Positions 23,585 to 30,971 of a DNA stretch of 61,753 nucleotides are shown piece by piece. Source of the DNA: CAIWHR01 sp039931775 (lineage in GTDB: Bacteria; Pseudomonadota; Gammaproteobacteria; Burkholderiales; Casimicrobiaceae); NCBI GenBank assembly GCA_039931775.1, contig JBDTRG010000132.1:1-61753 (forward strand), given 5' to 3'. Made by a program: the position numbers and the translations under genes. The notes under the pieces were generated by a model. It was given only the letters and a program-made list of their open reading frames with translations, was not told the DNA's origin and did not search any database. Within the stretch, counting starts at the first letter, position 1. Every line of letters starts with the position of its first letter.

Positions 23585-25654
23585 ATGCCGTCTTCCCGCC
23601 CCGTCAAGGCCCGCCGCGTCGTGCGTCGTGCTTCGTCCAAGCCGCCGCTTTCCGTCGACGCGCTCTGGGCGTTGAAGCGCGTGGCATCGCCGACGCTATC
23701 GCCCGACGGCGCATTGGCTTGCGCTGCCGTCACGGCATTCGACATGGAAAAGAACGATAGCAGCACCGAGCTCTGGCTGTTCCCGACCGGCCTCGCAGGC
23801 AACGTCGAGGTGAAAGCGCGCAGGCTGACGAGCGGCGACAAGGACAGCGACCCGAAGTGGTCGCCCGACGGCCGCACGATCGCGTTCACGGCAAAGCGCA
23901 AGGACGACGAGGAGTCGCAGATTTACCTGATCGCGCCCGATGGCGGCGAGGCGAAGCGGCTGACGAAGGTGGCCCACGGCTGCTCCGGCCTCAAATGGTT
24001 TCCCGACGGCAAGCGCATCGCGTTCGTCTCGTCGGTGTGGCCCGACCTCGCAACCGACGCGCAGCAGGCCAAGCGACGGAAGGAACGCAAGGACTCGAAG
24101 GTGAAGGCGCACGTCACCGAGCGCAACGAGTTCCGGTTTTGGGATCACTGGCTCGTCGATGGGCGCGAGCCGCACGTCTTCGTCTGCGACGTTGCCAGTG
24201 GCCGATGCCGCGACGCGCTTGCAGGGACCGGGCTTGCGTTGCCGCCCTGGGAACCGGGTAGCGCGGATTACGACATCGCGCCGAATGGACGCGAAATCGC
24301 GCTCAACGTCGACCTCGCGTCCGAACCGGGGATGATGAATCGGCGCGACATCGCGACGGTCGATCTCGCGACCGGTCGGAAGCGGATCCTCACGGCCGCC
24401 ACTGGCACGGACGACGCGATGCCCATCTATTCGCCGGACGGTCGCGCGCTGGTCTTCCATGCGTACGACACCCAGCGCTCGTTCAACGACCAGGGTCGAT
24501 TGACGCTCGTTGATCGCAAGAGCGGGCGAATGCGGCCGCTCGCCCCCGGATTCGACCGGCAGGCGATGCATGTCGCCTGGGTACCCGACTCGCGGTCGTT
24601 GCTGCTGACGGCCGAGGATCGCGGCCATGTCGGCTTGTGGCGCCTTCCCGTCGATCGGGATGCGCCGGCGGCCGGACCGGCACTCGTCATGACGGGCGGG
24701 TCCATCGGCGGGTTCGCGCAATCGCGGGATGGTACGGTGCTGGCCTTCGATCGCGCGACAGCCATGCACCCGCCGGCGCTCTTTGCGTGCCGGGGCGACG
24801 GCTCGGGCGCGCGCTCGATCGAGGCGCTGAACCGCGCGCTGCTCGCGAGGCACGCGCTGGGTGTCGTGCGCGACGTGACGATCAAAGGGTGGGGCGGCGC
24901 ACCCGTGCAGATGTGGATCACCTATCCGCCGAATTTCGATCCGGCGAAGAAGTGGCCGCTGATGCACTCGATCCACGGCGGTCCGCACGCGGCGCACCTC
25001 GACTCGTGGCACTTCCGCTGGAACACGCAGGTGTTCGCGGCGCAGGGGTACGTCGTCGCTGCGGTCAACTACCACGGCTCGTCGGGATTCGGCCAGAAGT
25101 GGCTGGAGACGATCGCCGGCCGGTACGGAGAAAAGGAATACGCCGACACCGAGGCCGGCACCGACTGGATGCTGCGCCAGGGCTACATCGATCGCACTCG
25201 GCTCGTCGCCACGGGCGGCAGCTACGGCGGTTTTATGGTGGCATTCATGAACGGCCATACCGACCGATACAAGGCGTTCGTCTGCCACGCCGGCTGCTAC
25301 GACTGGGTCAGCATGATGGCGACCGACGGCTATCAGTTCTTCGCGGACGAACTCGGCGCGTTTCATTGGGACAATCCGGCGCTCGTGATGAGGCAGTCGC
25401 CGCATCACTATGTGAAGGGCGCGAAGACGCCGACGCTGGTGATTCATGGCGAGCTCGACTATCGCGTGCCGGCGACGCAGGCGCTGCAGTATTACGACAC
25501 GCTGAAGGCGAAGAAAGTGCCGGCGCGGCTCGTCTATTTTCCCGACGAGAATCACTGGATCCTGAAGCCGCAGAACTCGCGGCTCTGGTACCGCGAGTTC
25601 TTCGGCTGGGTGGCGCGCTACGCGCCGGGGGGCGCCGCTCGCGCCAGGGGCTGA
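23585..25654 (+). CDS. S9 family prolyl oligopeptidase (acylaminoacyl-peptidase-like)
   Basis: A 689-residue serine peptidase. Residues about 20-400 form a WD40/TolB-like beta-propeller with repeated PDG motifs (SPDGAL, SPDGRT, FPDGKR, SPDGRA), followed by an alpha/beta-hydrolase domain. The catalytic triad is complete: Ser546 in GGSYGGFM, Asp625 in GELDYRVPA and His657 in ENHWI. It cleaves short peptides, perhaps N-acylated ones; no signal peptide is evident, so it is probably cytoplasmic. The ATG at 23585 follows AAGGA and starts the basic N-terminus; longer frames upstream overlap the divergent gene. Confidence 0.93.
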   Translation: MPSSRPVKARRVVRRASSKPPLSVDALWALKRVASPTLSPDGALACAAVTAFDMEKNDSSTELWLFPTGLAGNVEVKARRLTSGDKDSDPKWSPDGRTIAFTAKRKDDEESQIYLIAPDGGEAKRLTKVAHGCSGLKWFPDGKRIAFVSSVWPDLATDAQQAKRRKERKDSKVKAHVTERNEFRFWDHWLVDGREPHVFVCDVASGRCRDALAGTGLALPPWEPGSADYDIAPNGREIALNVDLASEPGMMNRRDIATVDLATGRKRILTAATGTDDAMPIYSPDGRALVFHAYDTQRSFNDQGRLTLVDRKSGRMRPLAPGFDRQAMHVAWVPDSRSLLLTAEDRGHVGLWRLPVDRDAPAAGPALVMTGGSIGGFAQSRDGTVLAFDRATAMHPPALFACRGDGSGARSIEALNRALLARHALGVVRDVTIKGWGGAPVQMWITYPPNFDPAKKWPLMHSIHGGPHAAHLDSWHFRWNTQVFAAQGYVVAAVNYHGSSGFGQKWLETIAGRYGEKEYADTEAGTDWMLRQGYIDRTRLVATGGSYGGFMVAFMNGHTDRYKAFVCHAGCYDWVSMMATDGYQFFADELGAFHWDNPALVMRQSPHHYVKGAKTPTLVIHGELDYRVPATQALQYYDTLKAKKVPARLVYFPDENHWILKPQNSRLWYREFFGWVARYAPGGAARARG

Positions 25655-25668
25655 CCGGGTCGCGGAGG

Positions 25669-26073
25669 CTAGACCGCCGTCAGCGGCGGACCGTTGGCCT
25701 TTTTCTCGTACGCGCCCTGGCACTTGATGCAGCGCTGCGCGGTCGGGTACGCCGCAAGGCGCGCCGGCGCGATGTCGATGCCGCAATCCACACATTCGCC
25801 GTAGGTTCCGTCGCGCATCCTCGCCAGTGCTCCGTCGACCTCCGTCAAGTCGGAGAGCGCATGTCGCGCTTCGGCGAGGTCGAGCTCGGCCAGCCCGTCG
25901 GCAACTCCCCATTCGTCGCCGGACTCCTCGATCCGGTTACGCAGGCCGACAACCCGATCGTCGCCGCTCCCGGCGAGCTGCGCTTTCACTTCGACGCGAA
26001 GCTTGGCGCGGCGGGCTTCGAGCTCGGCCTTCAGGCGGCCGCGTTCGGCAGGGGTCAGGGCAGCGGTTGTCAT
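25669..26073 (-). CDS. TraR/DksA-family zinc finger protein
   Basis: A 134-residue protein with a long helical region (about 8-80), then a C4 zinc finger CVDC ... CIKC near residues 93-117. This is the layout of DksA-like proteins that bind RNA polymerase through the secondary channel. It is shorter than DksA and lacks the clear DxxDxA tip motif, so ppGpp-dependent regulation is not assured. The start at 26073 (MTTAALTP) is preferred over a GC-rich extension. It is convergent with the S9 peptidase and divergent from Hsp20, sharing a regulatory region. Confidence 0.85.
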   Translation of the reverse strand: MTTAALTPAERGRLKAELEARRAKLRVEVKAQLAGSGDDRVVGLRNRIEESGDEWGVADGLAELDLAEARHALSDLTEVDGALARMRDGTYGECVDCGIDIAPARLAAYPTAQRCIKCQGAYEKKANGPPLTAV

Positions 26074-26151
26074 GGCACGTCGCTCGTCCGGTGAGGGATC
26101 CGGCACCATTATCCCATCTTCGCGGCCACGCAGGACGCTTCCGCCGTCGGG

Positions 26152-26165
26152 TTGATCCGCGTCAA
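26152..26165 (+). promoter_or_regulatory. FNR/ANR-like box between dksA-like and hsp20 genes
   Basis: TTGATCCGCGTCAA matches the FNR/ANR consensus TTGAT-N4-ATCAA at nine of ten fixed positions. It is centred about 58 bases upstream of the predicted Hsp20 transcription start and about 86 bases upstream of the divergent DksA-like start codon. Low-oxygen control of either gene is an inference from sequence alone. Confidence 0.5.
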
Positions 26166-26183
26166 ATCCGGCGGGGCCTGGGG

Positions 26184-26211
26184 CTTGAAATGCGCGGACT
26201 GGACCACAGAT
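26184..26211 (+). promoter_or_regulatory. Candidate sigma-32 (RpoH) heat-shock promoter for hsp20
   Basis: CTTGAAA (26184-26190) is an exact RpoH -35 element. After 13 bases, CCACAGAT (26204-26211) resembles the -10 consensus CCCCATnT. Spacing is within the known RpoH range. It drives toward hsp20, giving a leader of about 75 bases. Confidence 0.6.
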
Positions 26212-26290
26212 GGGAGGCTAAGGCGGCCGCCGGCCCATCGGGCCTGAAACGGGATTCCGCCCACGATCAATCGATATCCATGGAGAGCGT

Positions 26291-26710
26291 ATGAACACCC
26301 TGACTACGTATGTCCCGTTTGCCGATCCCGGCATCGATGAATTGTTCCGCGGCTTTTTCCGACCCGTTCGCGCCGAAAAGGGCGCCGTGGCGATCAGGAT
26401 GGATGTCGCCGAAATCGACAACGCGTACGTCGTGAAGGCCGAAATCCCCGGAGTCGGAAAGGATGATATCCAGGTCTCGATCGAAGGCAATCAGGTGACG
26501 ATCGGCGCCGAGGTGAAGCGTGAATCGGAAGCCAAGGACGGCGAACGCGTGCTGCGCAGCGAACGCTACTACGGCAGTGTCCACCGCGCCTTCACGCTGC
26601 CGGTGGAAGTCGACGAAACGGCCAGCAACGCGAAGTACGAGAACGGCGTCCTCGAGCTCACGCTCGTGAAGAAGCCGGTGAGCGCTGGGCGCAAGCTGAC
26701 GATCCAGTAA
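26291..26710 (+). CDS. Hsp20/alpha-crystallin small heat-shock protein
   Basis: A 139-residue ATP-independent holdase. The alpha-crystallin domain (about 37-130) is recognised by VAEIDNAYVVKAEIPGVGKD, the strand VTIGAEVKRE, RSERYYGSVHRAFTLP (about 91-106) and the closing NGVLELTLVKK. The C-terminal tail is short (SAGRKLTIQ) and has no classic IXI motif. Expression is probably stress-controlled, given the RpoH-like promoter and FNR-like box upstream. A GC-rich hairpin follows, before the convergent KTSC gene. Confidence 0.95.
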   Translation: MNTLTTYVPFADPGIDELFRGFFRPVRAEKGAVAIRMDVAEIDNAYVVKAEIPGVGKDDIQVSIEGNQVTIGAEVKRESEAKDGERVLRSERYYGSVHRAFTLPVEVDETASNAKYENGVLELTLVKKPVSAGRKLTIQ

Positions 26711-26728
26711 CGGGCGGTACCGGTAGCG

Positions 26729-26756
26729 CGGGCGGGGGTTGCGAAACCTCCGCCCG
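26729..26756. terminator. Terminator-like hairpin between convergent hsp20 and KTSC
   Basis: CGGGCGGGGGTT (26729-26740) and AACCTCCGCCCG (26745-26756) form a 12-bp stem with one G-U pair around GCGA. No U-tract follows on either strand, so it may halt RNA decay or work with Rho. Its place between two convergent gene ends fits a shared terminator. Confidence 0.45.
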
Positions 26757-26806
26757 ACTGCGTTCGGGGCAGCAGCGCGCGGCGTCGCCAAACAGGCAGG
26801 GCAGAA

Positions 26807-27016
26807 TCAGCGAATGCGCTTCGCCGGAAATTCCTCGTCGATGTTGTCGCGGTAGAAGCTCCACGGCGACGACGCCGTCACAAAACGCCGATGCGTGTCC
26901 GCGGATACGCCCCCGTGCTCGAACGTGCCGTTCGTGAGTTCGACGACCAGCGTGCGCTTTGCGGCGTCGTAGCCAACCGCGCGCAGGTTGCCGCCGGAAA
27001 CGCGCTTCATCTCCAT
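26807..27016 (-). CDS. KTSC-domain small protein
   Basis: A 69-residue protein that I recognise as a KTSC domain (MKRVSGGNLRAVGYD then a beta pattern TLVVELTNGTFEHGGVS). KTSC domains occur alone or beside RNA-related proteins and have no settled function. Its ATG at 27016 overlaps the msrA stop in a TGATG arrangement, which signals translational coupling; a second possible start is two codons later. The 17-codon extension upstream is the tail of msrA in another frame, so it is excluded. Confidence 0.8.
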   Translation of the reverse strand: MEMKRVSGGNLRAVGYDAAKRTLVVELTNGTFEHGGVSADTHRRFVTASSPWSFYRDNIDEEFPAKRIR

Positions 27017-27663
27017 CAGTGCGTCGACGTTCCCCACAGTTGCTTTAGGCGCGCGTCGCGGCCGCAACCGGTGCGGTAGTAGCCGTACCGGATGGGATTC
27101 TTCACGTAGTAGTCCTGGTGATATTCCTCGGCCGGCCAGAAATCGGTCGCCGCGACGATCGGGGTGACGATCGCTTCCTTGAATGGTTTTGACTTCTCCA
27201 GCGCCACCTTCGACGCCTCGGCGACGGCGCGTTGGGCATCCCCGTAAACGAAGATGCCGGTTCGGTACTGGGTGCCGACATCGCAGAACTGCCGATCCTT
27301 CACCGTCGGGTCGATGTTGTGCCAGAACACGTCGAGCAATTTCTCGTAGGTGATCTTTTTCGGATCAAAGAGCACTTGCACCGCTTCCGCGTGGCCGGAC
27401 CCGCCCGAGGAGACTTGCTCATACGTCGGATTGTTTTTCATGCCGCCGATGTACCCGGAGGTTGTCGCGAGCACGCCGTCGAGCTTGTCGAACGGCGGCT
27501 CCATGCACCAGAAGCAGCCTCCGGCAAAGGTCGCGACGGCGGCGCCCGGCGGCGTAGCCGGCAATTTCGCCATTTGCCCGAGCGCGGTGCCAGCGCCGAG
27601 CGCCACGACAATCATCGCGAGGCGGGCAAGGAAGCGGTTCAGGGTGGAGGGACGGTCGGCCAT
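27016..27663 (-). CDS. msrA: Exported peptide-methionine (S)-S-oxide reductase
   Basis: A 215-residue MsrA that repairs oxidised methionine. The catalytic motif GGCFWCMEPPF (about 48-58) carries the nucleophilic cysteine. A second family signature, EEYHQDYY (about 178-185), and a C-terminal TGCGRDARLKQLWG with a resolving-type cysteine are present. The N-terminus has a hydrophobic segment (about 13-30, LAMIVVALGAGTALG), so it appears exported or membrane-anchored, unlike cytoplasmic MsrA. It is coupled to the KTSC gene and divergent from an ABC binding protein. Confidence 0.95.
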   Translation of the reverse strand: MADRPSTLNRFLARLAMIVVALGAGTALGQMAKLPATPPGAAVATFAGGCFWCMEPPFDKLDGVLATTSGYIGGMKNNPTYEQVSSGGSGHAEAVQVLFDPKKITYEKLLDVFWHNIDPTVKDRQFCDVGTQYRTGIFVYGDAQRAVAEASKVALEKSKPFKEAIVTPIVAATDFWPAEEYHQDYYVKNPIRYGYYRTGCGRDARLKQLWGTSTH

Positions 27664-27798
27664 CGGGGACCTCGCTGGAATGGCGCGGCGGGATGCCGCA
27701 CACCTGCGGCTTGGTCGGCGTGGGCCGTGGAATCCTTACGGCTCGCTCGACACGCCGCAGCTCGAGAGTTCGATTATAGTCGACGCCGGAGGTTCCCC

Positions 27799-29646
27799 AT
27801 GCTCGCGAAAGGATCGCCCGTGACCGGGCCACGACCCTCGACACGGGTTCGCGCCGGCATTGCCGCGACGCTCGCCGCGGCGCTGATCGCGCTCCACGTC
27901 CATTCGGCGCCGGTCCGCGCGGCCGATCCGGGCATGACGCTGCGCGTGTCCATCTCGATAGCCGAATCGAGTTTCGACCCGCAGTTTTCCTCGGACGCCG
28001 CGTCGGACAGCATCATCGACAACATCTTCGACTCGATGCTGACCTACGACTACCTCGCGCGACCCGTGATGCTCGTGCCGAGGGCGCTCGAAGCGATGCC
28101 CGAGGTCGCCGACGGCGGCGCGACGTACACATTCAGGTTCAGGAAGGGCGTCTTCTTCACGCCGGACGCCGCGTTCAAGGGCAAGCCGCGCGAGCTCGTC
28201 GCCGCAGACCAGGCCTACGCGATCCGGCGCATGCTGGACCCCGCCGTGAAGAGCCCGTGGTCGTGGCTGGTCGACGGCAAGATCGTCGGCGCCGACGACG
28301 TGCGCGCACGCGCGTTGAAATCGGGCAAACTCGACTACGAGGCGCCGATTTCCGGGCTGAGCGTCGTCGACCGCTACACGCTGCGCATCCGGCTGAAACA
28401 GCCCGACCTGCGCTTTCTCTACGTGTTCGCCGTGCCGAACACGGCGCCGATCGCGCGCGAGGTCGTCGAGATGTACGGGCTCGACATCGGCGCGCATCCG
28501 GTCGGCACCGGCCCGTACCTGCTGGGCGAGCACAAGCGCAGTTCGAAGATCGTGCTGGTCGCGAACCCCGGCTACCGCGAGACGACCTACGTGCCTGCGG
28601 GACCCGTGCCGGCGGAATCGCGAGGAATCGCCGCGGCGCTTGCGGGCAGGAAGCTGCCGATTCCCGGTCGCATCGAAATTTCGGTCATCGAGGAGGGTCA
28701 GGCGATGTGGCTCGCCTTCGCCAACCGCGAACTCGACCTCCTCGAGCGCGTCCCGCCCGAGTTCGTCGAGCAGGCGCTTTCGAACGGCAAGCTCAAGCCC
28801 GAACTCGCGGCCAACGGGGTGCAGCACCATATCCTGCTGCGGCCGAACACCTGGTGGACCTATTTCAACATGGACGACCCTGTCGTCGGCGGCTATACGC
28901 CCGAGAAGATCGCGCTGCGCCGGGCGATCGGGATGGGCTACGACGTCGGGGAATTCATCCGCGTGATCCTCAAAGGCCGCGCGATTCCCGCGTCGAGCCC
29001 GATTCCTCCGGACATCGCCGGCTACGACCCGGAATTGAAGACGCAGGCGCAGCTCTACGATCCGGCCGCGGCGCGGGCGCTGCTCGACAAGTTCGGCTAC
29101 AAGGATCGCGACGGTGACGGCTACCGCGAAGCGCCGGATGGCAAGCCGCTCGCGCTGGAGCGCTGGTCGGCGCCGACCTCGCTGCAGCGTCAGGCCGATG
29201 AGCAATGGAAGAAGAACATGGACGCGATCGGCATCCGGATCAACTTCAAGAAGGACCGGATGCCCGAGCTGCGCAAGATGGCGAGGCAGGGAAAGATTCC
29301 GATGCGTACCGACGGCTGGAACGCCGACTATCCGGATGCCGAGAACTACATGCAGCTCCTCTACGGGCCGAACGCGGAAGGGGGGCAGGAGAATCATGCG
29401 CGATTCAGGCTGCCCGAGTTCGACAAGCTCTTCGGGGAGGCGCGCCGCCTGCCCGATTCGCCGGAGCGCACGAAGCTCTTCGACCGGATGACGGAACTGG
29501 TGCTGGCCTATGCGCCTTGGCGGCTGCAGGAGCATCGGATCGAGGACCAGCTCGCGCAACGATGGATCCGGAATTTCAAGCCGCACCCGATCCGCTCGGA
29601 AGTTTGGCGTTACATCGAGATCGATCCGACGCAGCGGCTGAAATGA
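27799..29646 (+). CDS. ABC transporter substrate-binding protein, family 5 (peptide/nickel type)
   Basis: A 615-residue periplasmic binding protein of the DppA/OppA family with a basic N-terminus and signal peptide (about 15-42, ending VRAAD). Recognised features are the start of the mature domain with SFDPQFSSDAASDSIIDNIFD, the family segment YTFRFRKGVFFTPD (about 111-124) and the C-terminal RTDGWNADYPDAENYMQLLY. Substrates are usually peptides or similar amines. No permease or ATPase gene is adjacent, so it is an orphan component. A GGAGG lies 5 bases before the ATG at 27799; the longer frame upstream overlaps msrA. Confidence 0.9.
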   Translation: MLAKGSPVTGPRPSTRVRAGIAATLAAALIALHVHSAPVRAADPGMTLRVSISIAESSFDPQFSSDAASDSIIDNIFDSMLTYDYLARPVMLVPRALEAMPEVADGGATYTFRFRKGVFFTPDAAFKGKPRELVAADQAYAIRRMLDPAVKSPWSWLVDGKIVGADDVRARALKSGKLDYEAPISGLSVVDRYTLRIRLKQPDLRFLYVFAVPNTAPIAREVVEMYGLDIGAHPVGTGPYLLGEHKRSSKIVLVANPGYRETTYVPAGPVPAESRGIAAALAGRKLPIPGRIEISVIEEGQAMWLAFANRELDLLERVPPEFVEQALSNGKLKPELAANGVQHHILLRPNTWWTYFNMDDPVVGGYTPEKIALRRAIGMGYDVGEFIRVILKGRAIPASSPIPPDIAGYDPELKTQAQLYDPAAARALLDKFGYKDRDGDGYREAPDGKPLALERWSAPTSLQRQADEQWKKNMDAIGIRINFKKDRMPELRKMARQGKIPMRTDGWNADYPDAENYMQLLYGPNAEGGQENHARFRLPEFDKLFGEARRLPDSPERTKLFDRMTELVLAYAPWRLQEHRIEDQLAQRWIRNFKPHPIRSEVWRYIEIDPTQRLK

Positions 29647-29668
29647 ATCACGTGCCGCGGGTGCTGTC

Positions 29669-30571
29669 TCACGCGCCGCGCTTGCGGCGCACCGATTCGA
29701 GCGCGAGCCGCACGACGACGGCGTCATCCTCTTCGCCGCAGCCGGCGTCGATCGCGGCGACGAACGCCGCGTGCGCCCGTCGCGTCAGCGGGGCGTCGAC
29801 GCCGAATCGATCGGCGAGCGCCACGGCGATGCCTGAATCCTTGCTTAGCATTTTCGCCGCGGCGCGCGGCGCGAAGTCGCCGTCGAGCGCACGTTGGACG
29901 CGGTCGGCGAAGATCCAGCTTGCGCCGGAGCTTGCGGCGACGACCTCGGCCACCCGACGCAGGTCGATGCCGGCGGCCTCGGCGAGCGCAAGTGCCTCGG
30001 CGCCGGCCGCGAGATTCGCCGCGGCGAGCAGGTTGTTGACGATCTTGAACGTCGACGCATCGCCCGCGCGCGGTCCGAGGGCAAACAGCCGGCCCGTGAT
30101 CCGCTCGAGTACCGGCTGCACGCGCGCGAGCGCGGCGGCGTCCCCCGATATCATCATCGTCATCGTTCCTGCCGCAGCCTTCGCTGGCCCACCCGACACG
30201 GGCGCGTCGAGGAGCGCGATGCCGTGCGCGGCAAGCCGGCGTGCAAGGCTCGTAACGTAGGCCGGGTCGACGGTCGACGAGACGAGCACGACCGGCGCCG
30301 GCGACGGCGCAGCGACGATGCCGTCATCGGCGAACAGTACGGCGTCGACCTGATCGGCGTCAACGACCAGGATCACGATGGCATCGCAGGCGGCTGCCAC
30401 TTCTGCGGGGGTGGACGCGGGTGTTGCTCCGTGGCGAACCGCGAGTTGCTGCGCGTCCGTCCGGATATCGCGCGCGGTCGTTTCGGTGCCCGCCCGGACC
30501 AGGCTCTGCACGACGCCGCCACCCATGGCGCCGGTGCCGATGACGCCGACGCGGCGAACGGGCGCACTCAT
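29669..30571 (-). CDS. NAD(P)-dependent beta-hydroxyacid dehydrogenase (HIBADH-like)
   Basis: A 300-residue oxidoreductase of the 3-hydroxyisobutyrate/tartronate-semialdehyde reductase family. The nucleotide loop is VGVIGTGAMGGGVV (about 8-21), the substrate-binding motif is LDAPVSGGPAKAAAG (about 120-134) and the catalytic lysine is in FKIVNNLL near residue 173. Substrate, whether hydroxyisobutyrate, tartronate semialdehyde or threonate-like, is not predictable. It converges with the ABC binding protein and follows an MliC-like lipoprotein gene by 14 bases. Confidence 0.9.
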   Translation of the reverse strand: MSAPVRRVGVIGTGAMGGGVVQSLVRAGTETTARDIRTDAQQLAVRHGATPASTPAEVAAACDAIVILVVDADQVDAVLFADDGIVAAPSPAPVVLVSSTVDPAYVTSLARRLAAHGIALLDAPVSGGPAKAAAGTMTMMISGDAAALARVQPVLERITGRLFALGPRAGDASTFKIVNNLLAAANLAAGAEALALAEAAGIDLRRVAEVVAASSGASWIFADRVQRALDGDFAPRAAAKMLSKDSGIAVALADRFGVDAPLTRRAHAAFVAAIDAGCGEEDDAVVVRLALESVRRKRGA

Positions 30572-30585
30572 CCGGCGCCTTCAGG

Positions 30586-30945
30586 CTACTTCGGCGGCAG
30601 GTACGGCTGGCAATCCGTGAGCGGCGTCAGCGCGCCGTTGCGGATGAGCTGCAGGTCCATTCCCCTGCCGCGCAGGTCGAGATTGCCGTTCGTGTAGCGC
30701 ACGCCCGAGCTTGTCGACACCTGGTAGAGCACGACGCGATCGCCGTCCGGCATCAGCAAGCGCGCCTCGCCACTCTCGAACTTCACGACGAGACGCTCGC
30801 CGGTCAGCTGGCATGCGAACGTGTTCTTCGCGGCCTCCAGTGCCTCTTTGCTCGGCCCTTCCGCGCACGCGACGATGAGTACCGCGGCCGTGGCGGCAAC
30901 GAAGGTTGCCCTGACGGGGCTTGATCGAAAGCGAACGGCGAACAT
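30586..30945 (-). CDS. MliC-like lipoprotein (lysozyme inhibitor family)
   Basis: A 119-residue predicted lipoprotein. The N-terminal signal ends in a lipobox LIVAC (about residues 19-23). The mature part resembles MliC/PliC, with FACQLTGERLVVKFESGEA (about 35-53), a beta-rich core, SSGVRYTNGNLDLRGRG (about 79-95) and a terminal DCQPY cysteine that would pair with the first. MliC-family proteins inhibit C-type lysozyme at the outer membrane. The assignment rests on pattern only. The start at 30945 is chosen because it begins the signal peptide. It is 26 bases after aceK. Confidence 0.72.
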   Translation of the reverse strand: MFAVRFRSSPVRATFVAATAAVLIVACAEGPSKEALEAAKNTFACQLTGERLVVKFESGEARLLMPDGDRVVLYQVSTSSGVRYTNGNLDLRGRGMDLQLIRNGALTPLTDCQPYLPPK

Positions 30946-30971
30946 CCGCGGGCTCCGGCGAATCGTCTCGA

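Noticed and set aside
27775..27780. TATAGT as a promoter for the ABC binding protein gene
   Set aside because: The hexamer is 19 bases before the ATG, leaving almost no leader for the GGAGG site, and no -35 element at proper spacing exists.
27736..29727. 663-codon minus-strand frame opposite the ABC binding protein
   Set aside because: Antisense shadow with Arg/Val/Asp-rich low-information sequence; the plus frame has a signal peptide and family motifs.
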